Shown piece by piece: positions 45,898 through 56,076 of a DNA stretch of 64,000 nt; the first letter of the stretch is position 1, and each line of letters starts with the position of its first letter. The translations under genes and the position numbers were made by a program. Under the pieces are notes generated by a model that searched no databases, was not told the origin of the DNA, and was given only the letters and a program-made list of their open reading frames with translations. Location: NCBI GenBank assembly GCA_027924585.1, contig BSBM01000007.1, positions 8,814,001 through 8,878,000 on the forward strand, in the 5' to 3' direction. The DNA is from Larix kaempferi. Its lineage: Eukaryota > Streptophyta > Pinopsida > Pinales > Pinaceae.

Positions 45898-46299
45898 GGG
45901 GCTAGTAGGGGCAGTGTAAATAGGGTTCTCAGACTCTTCGTCAGAATCCGAGGTAAAGTAAGGAGCGTCAATATCTGGTGACGGAGACCTACGTCGCTAA
46001 CGAGTGGAGTCAAGTGACAAGGCTCTAGATCTGTGATGGGTGGTATCAATGGATGATGATCGGAATCTATGACGAGTGGTGTCAAGAGAACCGTGCTGTG
46101 GGGGCTCGCCCCTGAGGCACCGAGAATGTCTCGGGGACTCAATGGTGACAAATGGTGTCTAATCTCTATGGGTTGAGGTGAGTAAAAACAGCTCAAAAAC
46201 CCTAATGCAACCGAGTGTGCAGAAGGAGAGCTAAAAAACAAGGCACTCAGGCCAACAACCAACTCAAAACACCCACTGCAACAGCTGTGCTACAATAGG

Positions 46300-47686
46300 T
46301 GGAGTAACAACAAAGATGGTCAAAATACCAACAAGCAGCAGGTTTCCTAAAAATAAAAAATGGTGGACTCACTAGACCAAAGGGAGGTAAAGGAGCATGC
46401 AGACACCTAACTAAAAGTATTCTGACTCAACTAAACATATCCTCTGCAAGGTGATGAAATCCAAGTCAGACAATATGAGTAGGAAATCCAAGTGGCTATG
46501 ATATCCCCCTACCGGGAGGGACACCGGGTAGTCAATCCTAGAAGAATGGCAACTAAGATACCCCGTTCTTGACACGTCTAGAAAGGTGAATCTGCCGTTT
46601 AGTCCGTTGACTGCAATACCCCTATACAGGGATATCCCGCGAACCGCGAAAGGTAGCCCTTCGGTTACTGAATGGAGTGCGGTATTCCACTCAGGCCTCC
46701 GGAACCAGTCTCCCGACTTCAACCCTCCTAAGGGAGAGGCCCTCTGATAAACTGGTCGTGACCGTGCCAAAAAGTACTAGGGGATTTTGGTTCCCTATTT
46801 GGACAACCACTATGTCTCAAGTGAAATAACTGAGGGGTGTTATTGGAAGCCTATCCCCCCGATCCTACCTAACTACAATGATTCTTTTGTGTTCCCCAAG
46901 TGGGGTTAGAATGTTGGTTCAATTAGGTACTTTTTAATGCTCACTTGATTTATGTGACAGAGTGTGTGCTCGTGAGGTGATGAACCCAAAATAGAAGTGC
47001 CACAAGGGGGGCAACTTCTAACTATCAATAATGCTGGAATTGAAACTTTAACTTGCAAAATTTTCTGAATTAAAAATACTAAAATTTTAAAAGAATTCTG
47101 TAAAAGGAACAGAATTTATGTTGGAGAAAGGCTATAAGGAAGTGGGACTGCAGGTAGGACAGAGGGCTGTTCAGATGCAGAAAATATTGCAGCAAAAGGG
47201 GGATGGGCTCAAATTAAGGAAAAAGTGCAGAGGTCAGACCGTGGGTCGGTGGCGAATCGGAACAGGCGGACCGCGGGTTTGAGGGAAACAGACGCGGCCA
47301 GGTTGCGGCTTTCGGGTTAACAGATGTAGTCGGGACGCAAGAAACAGGGTGAAAGACGCAGTCGGGTCACGGCAAAGAGGCTGACAGACGCGGTTGGGAC
47401 GCGGGAAAATGGCTGAAAGTCGCAGTCGGGATGCGGGAAAATGGCCGACAGACGCAGTCAGATCGCAGTAAACAGGCTGATTAGCCGCGGTCGGATCGCA
47501 GGTAACAGACTTGAATCCACCGACGGGGCATCGGAAGCAGTCTGAGAGCCGCGGTCGGGTCGCGGGTAAATGCCTGAAAGACGTGGTCAGGACGCGACTG
47601 CAGAGAGAAAAAACGCGATGTACGACGGCCGAAAGGGACAGCCGAAAGGGAAAAAATTATAAACGGAAACCAGAAATTCAAAATCT
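46300..47686 (-). other. Leader of gypsy D with GC-rich 32-bp repeats
   Basis: Untranslated leader between the primer site and gag. At about 47225-47600 it holds a GC-rich array with a 32-base period: gacgcagtcggg-type cores start at 47355, 47387, 47419, 47451, 47484 and 47548. This is the most CpG-rich part of the window. Short minus-strand frames such as 46770-46411 have no recognisable domain. Confidence 0.75.
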
Positions 47687-47703
47687 AGGGGAGTCGCCAA
47701 AAC
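47687..47703 (-). other. Primer binding site of gypsy D
   Basis: After a 4-base spacer the minus strand reads tggcgactcccc. This resembles the TGGCGACTCC site that, from memory, matches a plant Arg-tRNA and is used by Tat/Ogre-type gypsy elements. The tRNA identity is uncertain. Confidence 0.65.
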
Positions 47704-48448
47704 TGTAGCTAGGGTTTTACCCCTAGCTTGTGCAAATGAGCACCTACTAAGGAGAATGGACTCCTTAGTAGCAGTTCAGTAAATGTAAATTATTAAGCTA
47801 AAACAGAAATAAAAAACTATTTTAAAACATGCATGAAACATAAACAACAAATTTAAATAATGGTTTTTTGTATTGATATTACCTCCAATGTGGAGGTTGA
47901 TGAAGCTCCTTGCAATGTCCAAGAGGGTTGCTTCAAGCTCCAAAGTGCTCCTTCTCTTTCTCCAATGATGGAAATGGGCCAAAAGTGGCTCTCAAGGTGA
48001 AAGTAGTTCAATGGTGAACTAGGGTTTGGAGAGAGATTTTGGCAGAGTAAGGGTATGCTTGATTGTGGATATGAAATAAGGGATCTCCATCACCTATTTA
48101 TAGTTTTTTGGTGGTGGAGTGTTGACCCATGGTTTTAGGAAACACATGGTTTAGGGCAGCTGTATAGGGTTTTTTCCTCCTTTTCCTCATTATTTTATAT
48201 TTTTCTTCCCTTTTTAGGGGGTTTTTGCTATTTTTAGAGGAATTTTGGATAGTTTTGGAGGAAAAATGGGTTTTTTAACCTTTTTGAGGTTATTTTAAGG
48301 GTTTTGTGGCCTTTTGGAGGCATTTTAGGCCTTTTGGAGGTTTTTTAATGGGATTTTTTGGGATTTTAAGGGAAATATGGTAGGAAAATGGACAAATGAG
48401 TCATATAATGTGGTAGATGAGGTAGTGAACACTTTTTGGGTGTTAACA
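47704..48448 (-). repeat. 5' LTR of gypsy D
   Basis: 745 bp, nearly identical to 38299-39022. It differs by a few substitutions, one added A and an extra block of about 20 bp from a duplication of ggccttttggagg near 48310-48340. Confidence 0.95.
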
Positions 48449-48640
48449 GCAGTGAGAATCTAAGACCATTGCATAGTGAAATGCATGCAGAATGAATGAA
48501 GAGTACTGGGTGTCGAGAGAAATGGTTGTGGGACTTCATATGAGAGGAAATCGCGATGGGAATTGATTGATAAGGTTAGGCTTGAAGGTGTTAGACATGG
48601 GACTAGACATAGGTTGCAGGTTCGAATCTCCTCAGTTCAT

Positions 48641-49433
48641 TCTAGAGTTTTGAGAAAAATAGAGATATATGAAACAATGCATTATAACAGTTCGACTTGA
48701 CAGCCGCCTCTTGAAATCAAGCTAAGACTTGGATATGGTGGGAGAATTTCGTATGATAGGGGGAATAGTTAGAGCAAATGAAGTAAAAGTTCATTTGCTT
48801 CAACTACTCCACCTATTGACTGATCTTGATATTGTGTCTTGTAAATTACCCTTGTACCTTGCCATCTTCATCAACATTTTGTTGTTGTTTTTTTCAAACT
48901 TCAACAAGGTTCTTTCTAGTAAATTCATAAAAGGTAAGCGTGCATCATCATTCCATACTCCCCCTTATATCAATCATATCATTTCTCAATCATACTTCTT
49001 GTCAAATCAAGCTGAAAGGATATTATCTTTAATAATATCCAGTACATTCCTTCACTGAAGCATCCTTTTGCCAAGACTATCAAGCCCGAGCATGTCCACT
49101 TTATCCTTACCGAATACTGATTTGACCTTCTCCAATTCTGTTATAGCATGCTGAGCACTTAGATATGTGTAATATTCAATTTGACCATGTCTTCCTTGCA
49201 TCGATAACTTCTAGCAATCCCGATTTTGTCCACTATCTCCTTCAGCATTCTTCATTGTGCCATATTTCTTGAACTCATACTTGTCAATTATATCTAGTAA
49301 ATTCATAAAAGAAAATCCTACAAACATCAAGTTTCTTTTATTTCATTTGATTCAACTATTCCCTCTATCATATGAACTTCCTCAAGGGCATCACCTTCCA
49401 AATAATAATGTTTTTTTTTAATTTCATAATGTA
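48641..49433. other. Spacer with a possible minus-strand coding remnant
   Basis: At about 49060-49290 the minus strand reads a frame of roughly 75 residues with one stop, containing YYTYLSAQHAITELEKVKSV and FGKDKVDMLGLDSLGKRMLQ. I do not recognise the family. A phrase ctagtaaattcataaaa occurs at both 48917 and 49293. The rest holds nothing recognised. Confidence 0.35.
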
Positions 49434-49850
49434 GTCGGATAACTGACCACCACACTAAAGAGAACAGACGTATTTTCCATAGCTCGGATGGCGTCTGACG
49501 TTAGATCCAGTCAATTCCATTTGTAAGAGGTGTCAGATATCCGACCACCACACTAAAGACAACCAACGACTCTGCCATAGCTCCGATGGCATCTGAGGTT
49601 GTATTTAGCCAGTTCCATTTGTAAGAGGCGTCGGGTATCTGACCACCACATCGAAGAAAATCGACGTCTTTTCCATAGCTCCGACGGCATCTAACGTCGG
49701 ATTCAGCCAATTCCATTTGTAAGAGGCATCATATATTTGACAACCACATCGAATAAATATGACATCTTTTCCATAGCTCTGACGGCATCTAACGTCGAAT
49801 TGCAGCCAGTTCCATTTGAAAGCGGCATCGGATTTTCGATGTCATGTGAA
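49434..49850. repeat. 97-98-bp tandem array, four copies
   Basis: Units begin with variants of gtcggatatctgaccaccac at 49434, 49531, 49630 and 49727, with a degenerate start at 49827. Each contains ttttccatagctccgacggc, atct-acgtcgga and ttccatttgtaagaggc. The units carry GTCGGA/TCCGAC inverted motifs, and related single motifs continue to about 50030. Open frames on the minus strand are repeat artefacts. Confidence 0.88.
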
Positions 49851-50161
49851 ATGACACAAGTTGAAGATCCAACTTCCAAGTAGTCGGATATGCGACGGTT
49901 TGTGGGCGTCGAATATCCGACGACGTCCAAGTCGTTGGATTGCAGCTGAATTTGGACCAATGTTAAAAAAACATGGAGGTGTTCAGATAGTCGACCACAT
50001 TATGTAGAAAATCCGACCTTTTGGCCGTCAGATTTTGGGTCCAAAAAACCTAGTGATGGACTAGTTATTTTTGTATTCGGGTGACCATAAGCCTTGTTGT
50101 TTGGGCCCTATATTTTTTATATTTTTTCAATTCCCATCACATAAATTCAGGCTTAAGGGGG
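49851..50161. other. Spacer leading to a putative polypurine tract
   Basis: Continues with scattered gtcgga/tccgac motifs, then AT-rich sequence ending in ggcttaaggggg, which looks like a purine tract just before the putative LTR. Confidence 0.45.
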
Positions 50162-51732
50162 TGTTTTGGAACATTTAAAAAACCCACTATGTCATTCTAG
50201 ACTTAGGATAAATTAATAAATCATTTATGATTAATTTCCTGAGTTTTGACTAGGTAAAATATGTCAGTTTTGTCTTTTAGTGGACCACATGCCATCCTAA
50301 CTCACCAAAACAAATTTGGATGGATTCTGGATAAGATTTCCTTGGATTCTGTCTGATTTTATTCTATTCTTGAATTAGAAAGACACTTTCCTGATTTAGA
50401 CATCTTTATCCTGTTTTTTCTACTTTCTAGTAGAAAAGGAAAAGCTAGTTGTTTTGGAAACTCTTGCCACTTGAGAAATTCGACCTCCACATCATATCTA
50501 CTTTCCAAATCCATCAATACATTCTATTTAACTCACTCATGAGCTTCCATACCATACTTACTAAATTCGTGAGCCTCTAGGACAGTTTTGGAAACTGCTT
50601 TTGCCACCTAAGGGGTTTTTTGTCTTTTCTAAGCCCTTTATTTTTTCTCTTTCCAAGTTTCCTCAAAGGAATTCAATTTTATCCATGGAGGATGTATTAT
50701 ATATTTTTATCATATCAATGAATAAGATACATAGTGATTTACACAATTTATTCTCTCTATTCTTCTTCTCTCATTGTCTGAATTATTCCATGTGAAATTG
50801 TCTTATGAATCTAGTTCCTAGGAATTGAAAATCTCACAAAAAAATCAAAAGGAAGGTTGTTGTCCTTTCCATTTACCTTTTTTAGTCACCCCGACGCACC
50901 CTGCTTTCTAGGAAGGAGCGTCGAACTCAAGGTGACGCACTCTGCACCTTAGCAAAGCATGTCGTTCACATAGTATGCTTGTGTACAAGGTGTCGTGGTC
51001 TACCTCTGGCACATGTTTTCTTTCATGCAAGGTGCATCAGAGTTGGTTAAAATGGATAAAAGGAAGCTTTGAGCGATTTCTCGAAGCTTGGTGATGTGGA
51101 GGCTTATCCCTAGATGCTTGGAAAGGTGGCTCTTGATCCCCTAACCTAGTGGGATGACCCCTTAGATCTTTCCCCTAAATACTCAACCTATTATGTCCCT
51201 TTAGCCCTATATATACAAACCCACTCTCCATTTTTAAGGGAGGAAGGATTATGCACCCATATGCTGGTGGAATTTGGTCAGGACTATCTTCTTCATCTCT
51301 AGGAAGCTAGGAGGATTTGGATATTTGAGGCAAGATCATTTGAGTTGGAGTCATAACGTCAAAGCATTGGTTGTAACTCTCTCTACTTTGTATTTGTTGC
51401 AAATTACATTTAATATAAACATTTTTCCATAAAATTGTTATGTCTTTTAATGGTGTTTAGGATCGGCTTCTTTGGTTGTTGATTTAGTTAGATTCATAAT
51501 CATATGCTTTCATATTATTCATTTGTTTCCACTTGATCCATATTGTTTTGCAGTTGGAGATCGAGGAACTAGAAGTATATTAAATGAGGAGAAAGGAATT
51601 GCAATCATAAGGTAAATCATTCTCTAATCTACCTTGCAATTTAATCTAACTAGGGAAGATATTATGTTATGTACTCTTTTGTTCTAGATCTAAATCATTT
51701 AGGCTAGAGATGAGTTTTTTTCCGCATTAACA
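50162..51732 (+). repeat. Putative gypsy-type LTR (3' LTR of a truncated element)
   Basis: About 1.57 kb from tgttttggaacat, right after a ggcttaaggggg purine tract, to ttccgcattaaca. It has a TATA box (tatatata, 51208-51215) and later AT-rich sequence (taatataaac, about 51411) of the kind seen around LTR poly(A) sites. The 5 bases on either side do not match, so it is not a clean solo LTR; the purine tract suggests a 3' LTR whose body is lost or is the sequence to its left. Its right end abuts the copia E remnant. No second copy is in the window. Confidence 0.5.
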
Positions 51733-51739
51733 GATTGTC

Positions 51740-52653
51740 TTCAAATAGTCTCGGCACTAGTGGTAATGGATCCATCTAGAGCTGAGACAAGATAGTAATC
51801 CATCCTTGTCTCTTGATCATTGGAAGAATTATTCCTTATAGGTTCATCTTCTGTAGTAGTAGAAGCATGAAATATACCCTTTAACTTTCCTATTTTTTGC
51901 ACAGTAGTCTCTTGCAAAGTGGCTCTTCTTACTGCAGTTGAAGCATTTTAATTTAGAATTATCAAAGTTCTTGTTGTATTCTTTTTCCTTTTGATGAGTA
52001 AACTTATTATGAGAAAATGATTTATTTCCTCTCTTTGTCCTTGTCGTAAGAGCAAGGTTCTCTTCTTTGGAGGAAGCATTTTTTCTTTGAATTCACCCTT
52101 CTTATTGAAGAAAATCATGCCACAATATTTCAAAGTTTGTTTGCAGTTATCAACCATTAACATCAGCCAATAATATCTCCCATGAGGATGGAATACCATA
52201 AAAAATAGTCTAAATAAGATCATCATCTTCGACAGTAAATCCAATGCCCATGATTTGATCTCTTACATGAGAGATATTTTTGAAGAAGGAATCAACATTT
52301 TCTTCCTTCTTCATATTCATATTTTGAATCATGTTCTTCGGGGCTCTTTTTTTACTGGAAGCCTTCTTCTCATAAATATTTGTCAAGGTGTCAAAGCACT
52401 CCTTTGCAATCTTTAATGGAGTAATCACTGGCATCAAATTGTCTTTCACACAATTATAAATGATTCTCTTTGCTTTGGCTTGATTCTTCTTGAAAGAAAT
52501 GCACCCAACATTAGAAGTACGCTTTTCGACAACATTGGACACATATCCATCTAGATCATGCTCTTCTAGCATATTCAAAATCCTAGCCTTCCATGTATTG
52601 AAGTTCGAAGTTCATTCAAGTCTGTCTTCTGGTCTTACTGATATTGAAGCCAT
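51740..52653 (-). pseudogene. gag of copia E, broken
   Basis: Starts at the ATG (52653-52651) of MASISVRPEDRLE, with a TGA soon after. It then reads NFNTWKARILNMLEEHDLDG, RIIYNCVKDNLMPVITPLKI and FFKNISHVRDQIMG, a UBN2-type gag related to those of C and F. A TAG near 52210 interrupts it. The knuckle reads CFNCSKKSHFARDYC, one residue longer than the usual C-x2-C-x4-H-x4-C. The tail YYLVSALDGSITTSAET matches the junction before protease in C and F, then the sequence ends at the left break. Confidence 0.8.
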
Positions 52654-52738
52654 TATTCTTCAAGTATTGTGCTCAACTTTTTCCACTTGGGATCAATGTA
52701 GGCTCAAGCTTGAATTCTAAACTTAGCTCATCCACTCC

Positions 52739-52754
52739 CTGATATCTTATACCA
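52739..52754 (-). other. Primer binding site of copia E
   Basis: The minus strand reads tggtataagatatcag next to the LTR: the first six bases match the Met-tRNA site and the rest is diverged. Confidence 0.65.
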
Positions 52755-53820
52755 TGTTAAATTTTGATATTTAATTGTGGAATTATAATAGAACTTGAAA
52801 TCAATGAGTAATCAAAAGCATAAGCATTCACATGAGACAATGTATTTACCCTGGGGAAACCCTCTAGTAACTAGGGGAGAAAACCCCAACAAAATATTCC
52901 TTAGAATATTGATAGATAGTAGAGAATATATTTACAATGATTAGACTACATCAAGCACCCATGTTGCATTTATCATTTATCAAAGAGAAATACCAATCAC
53001 CCCTGGTGCAATCAAAGAGTAAGAGATAAGATAGAATAATGGAAGAACTCGGTAGTTGATTCTGCACTAAGACCAATTCGTAGTTTTGGTCACATGCACA
53101 CTTCCTTCAAGAGAGATTTGCTCTTCACCTTGATCTCATCAAATCTAGCATTAAAAGTGTATCACAAATCTCATTCTTGGCTTAATTTATATCCTTCTAA
53201 ATTCAAGATGGACTTGCCTTCCACCTGTATGCTAGATCACTTAGTTAAGTTACTAATTCAAGTGTCATAACTTAAGTGTCGTAACTCAAGTGTCATCATG
53301 CAAACACCTTAATTAGATCTTCTAATTCAGGATGAAATTTCCCTTCAACTGGATGCTAGACCACTCAAGTATTGTCTTTTATTTTAACTCATGTGTTGTC
53401 ATGCAAATACTTTGTTAACTCAATTGTAGTCATGCAAACACTTAGTTAACTAGATCTTCTTTGTTATCACTGATTTAACTCTTTTAGCTTAAGTTTTTCT
53501 TGTTAATATCATTGAAATAAACAATTTGAGTTCTTTATTAATTAACTGAAGTATTTCTTGATCATTGAAGTGAACAATTCGATCTCTCTCTTATCTTAGC
53601 ATATCTTATCTTTATCTCTTGTCTTATCTGCATGATCCACTTGTGCCATCTTTACTTTATTCATCATATCAAATATAATAATGATATTTTTCCAATGATG
53701 TGATCATATTATTCTACTATTGTTCCAACTTATCATATGCTAAAGTAATCCACTTTAGAGGTGTCCAATCTCTAGAGGAGACTTAATATCCCAACCATGG
53801 TTAGTAGTACATAACACACC
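52755..53820 (-). repeat. 5' LTR of copia E (right end uncertain)
   Basis: Begins tgttaaattttgatattta. An early block with ccctggggaaaccctc and ggggagaaaacccc resembles the LTRs of A and F. Later parts hold imperfect direct repeats with aattcaagtgtcataac and tgcaaacac phrases (53220-53440). The exact CA end could not be fixed, so the right coordinate is approximate. Confidence 0.6.
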
Positions 53821-54140
53821 ATTCATGCTTCGACATGCAAATCATTACCTCAACACATGAGACACCACCTCAAAACCTAAGGATTTGTCGTGACACACAA
53901 GACCTTAGCCTTGACAAGCAAGGATGTACAACATCATCACTTTGACATATAAAGAACTTACCTCAACACATGAGGCTTAACCTTTACACATAAGGCTTAG
54001 TAATTCTTGATTCCAACTGAAGAATCTACTCCGGGCTTCCTGAGTCCAACTCAGGATCCTTAAGGCACTAACTTGACACACTTGGCTCAATCCTGGCACA
54101 CAATATTGAACTGGAGAATGCCTCATAATGTTGTAACTTT
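53821..54140. other. Degenerate short repeats between copia E and the gypsy pol end
   Basis: Phrases such as cctcaacacatgag, cacataaggctta and ttgacacac recur irregularly. Nothing coding recognised. The border between the copia E LTR and the gypsy remnant falls in or near this stretch. Confidence 0.45.
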
Positions 54141-54145
54141 AACAA

Positions 54146-54566
54146 GTTTCATGTTAGGGGTCATGTTTACCTTAGAGTTAGGCCAAGGAAAATTTCCTTG
54201 AAGCTTGGAAGTTGTGCCAAGCTATCACCAAGATATTATGGGCCATTTGAAGTGCTTAAGAGGATAGGGCTAGTTGCATATAGGATTGCATTGACTGCTA
54301 ACACTAGAGCTCATAATTTTTTTCATGTTTATTTTCCTAAGAAATATGTACATGATCCTAACCATGTGATTGATTGGGTTGTGATCTAGGTGGAATCTGA
54401 GGGAGAGTTCCATGATGAACCATTATGCATCCTAGAAAGGAAGGTGACATTGCTCTGAAACCGATCCATCGGATAGCTAAAAGTGTACAGGAAGCACTTT
54501 GATCCCAATGAGGCTATGTGGGATTTGGAGGGTGCCATTGCGATAGACATATCCATTTTTTTGTAA
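54146..54566 (+). pseudogene. Integrase C-terminus with chromodomain of a Ty3/gypsy element
   Basis: The frame reads HVRGHVYLRVRPRKISLKLG, then KLSPRYYGPFEVLKRIGLVA with YRIALT, the GPY/F module of gypsy integrase. After a TAG (54387-54389) the same frame gives DEPLCILERKVTLL, NRSIG, LKVYRKHFDPNEAMWDLEGA, which matches the end of the plant chromovirus chromodomain (IL..K...L.NR....KV.W......ATWE.E). Stops interrupt it at three places, one in CGA-type context. In live elements the chromodomain tethers integrase to modified histones. The upstream pol is absent. Confidence 0.82.
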
Positions 54567-54596
54567 TTTTGAGCAAACAACGAGGACAGTGCTATT

Positions 54597-54612
54597 CCAA
54601 GGGGGAGGCGAT
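54597..54612 (+). other. Polypurine tract of the chromodomain gypsy
   Basis: ccaagggggaggcgat stands directly before the TG of the LTR and 30 bases after the end of pol, the expected place. Confidence 0.8.
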
Positions 54613-56076
54613 TGTAATACCCCTACTTTGAATTGGAATGTATTATCAAAATTACATAAATGATGTAAGTATTCTAGTATGGATTCCCAATGCAAAGCTC
54701 AAGGCCAAGGCCTAACTAGTGAATGTCTAGGCATGTATGATGTAAATATTGTTATTTGGACCATATATTTGGCCTATCATCCTAACTCGAAATATATGTA
54801 AATATTATGTTACATAAATAATGAAATGGTCCAAGATGCAAAGAGATATAAATGGGCTATGATTCCACTAGAGGGGAAGAGGAAAGGGGGCCTCTGGGAG
54901 ACTAAATCCTTTACTACCAAGTGTCAACCTTAAAACTCATCCAAATTTTTCCATGTGATTTAAATGGTCCAATCAACTTATTTTGACTATTCCCAATCAT
55001 TGAATGCATGTGTACCGAGGTTGATAAGAAAAATCACCTCATGCATTTATTGAAGCATGGGGATGAATGCACTTTTTTGATAGTTCTATCAGCTTCCAAA
55101 ACGTAGTTCTGCAATTGTTAGGAGTCCTTTCTTCTATTGTCAAAAGGTATGTTAGTTGTATGTTCACCATTATCTCATATCCCTTGGAGTCAACACTCAT
55201 TCTATCAATATATCATGCATATCTACACTAGATAGAGCTCCCCATTAATTCTCATGACATTTAACGGAATGTGTATAACCCATAAATTTGAATTTAGGGA
55301 CATATCTGTAGATTTCAAGGGAAAGGAGATGGTTTTAGGTGAGAAAAGAGGTTGGGAAAGCAAGGAACTCTTACCCATTGATCTTTACTACTCACATATG
55401 CTTGAGAAGGCATGCATTAATGGTATCGGTGGTTCTACAATAGTATATATCATGCTGGTCTCCGTTTATGCACACATTGGAAGCACCTGGAAAGATGGAT
55501 CTCCCAAGATAACCATGGAATGGTGAACAACATGCCTGAGCCCTGAAGGGTGTTGTGTGGGGAAGGTATTGTTGGATTCAAGGCTACTATGGTTGAGTAA
55601 AATCCTTATAGAGATATATATGAGCATTTGGCTAAGCATAGAGCGAAAAACAGGTTGTGGGATGAGAGAGAGAGAATCATGTAGGTGTTCCCTTCACCCT
55701 CGTGACATTGCAGCCCGGCTTGGAGGTGGTCTCTCAGCAGAATGAGTATATGTTGGAAAACGTTCCTACATTTGGGTGGAAAATCACTCTTACACAACTA
55801 GTTACTTGGATCTTCTTTGTTTAAAGACAAGTATTCCTTTTTATTTGAGTATGCAATGTTTTTATTTAATGCATGTTATGATTATGCATGTATATGCATG
55901 CTAGATGTGCGTGGATACAGTTTATTTCCATTGTCCATCGTGTATTATTATTTATGAAGATACACACATATATTAAATGGTACGAATTTGTATTATGGAT
56001 ATGGGGAAAAATTTAGAAGCTTGTAGTTCATTCATGTCCCCCTCTATTGGTTAGAGTGAAGGAAGGAGAAGTGACA
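54613..56076 (+). repeat. LTR of the chromodomain gypsy element
   Basis: About 1464 bp from tgtaatacccctac to ggagaagtgaca. It shares the ctcaaggccaaggcc and actagtgaatg blocks and the closing gtgaca with the solo LTR at 22196-23707, so both come from related families. Pol-end and purine tract lie on its left, but gag-like sequence lies on its right, so this one LTR sits between a pol end and a gag start. Confidence 0.8.

Larger units (their letters stand above)
38294..48453 (-). mobile_element. Ty3/gypsy LTR retrotransposon D, young and non-autonomous
   Basis: Target duplication gcagt at 38294-38298 and 48449-48453; LTRs at 38299-39022 and 47704-48448; minus-strand orientation from the coding frames, the primer site and the purine tract. 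The element proper is 10.15 kb. It encodes gag, a protease-like region and the first few residues of reverse transcriptase; then pol stops and about 2.6 kb of non-coding repeats reach the 3' LTR. The LTRs differ at only a handful of bases plus one indel of about 20 bp, so this is the youngest insertion here. It would need polymerase and integrase from a relative. Confidence 0.95.
37712..48640. mobile_element. Long inverted-repeat (foldback) element split by gypsy D
   Basis: The left arm runs about 37712-38116. The right arm is about 38117-38298 and continues at 48454-48640 on the other side of the gypsy insertion. Matching blocks include gacaaatgtga (38087) with tcacatttgtc (38135), ccctcaattagtttctcaat (37927) with its complement at about 38267-38286, tgcatttcactatgca (37884) with its complement near 48478, and caacctatgtctagtccca (37738) with its complement at about 48597. 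The centre is near 38116. A short protein-like stretch, DSWYYVSLRLEYGKLK, is readable outwards from both arms, on opposite strands. The original element was about 0.8 kb. It could be a non-autonomous DNA transposon or an inverted duplication of a gene fragment. No transposase is visible. Confidence 0.8.
51733..53820 (-). mobile_element. Truncated Ty1/copia element E
   Basis: A minus-strand copia remnant: an LTR starting at 52755, a primer site, gag, and the first residues of the gag-protease junction; then it is cut at the putative LTR on its left. The 3' part of pol and the 3' LTR are not in the window. The LTR end is uncertain (somewhere between about 53.7 and 54.1 kb). Confidence 0.75.

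Noticed and set aside
50162-51732. Calling this a solo LTR
   Set aside because: The 5-base flanks (ggggg and gattg) do not match and a purine tract precedes it, so a truncated element fits better.
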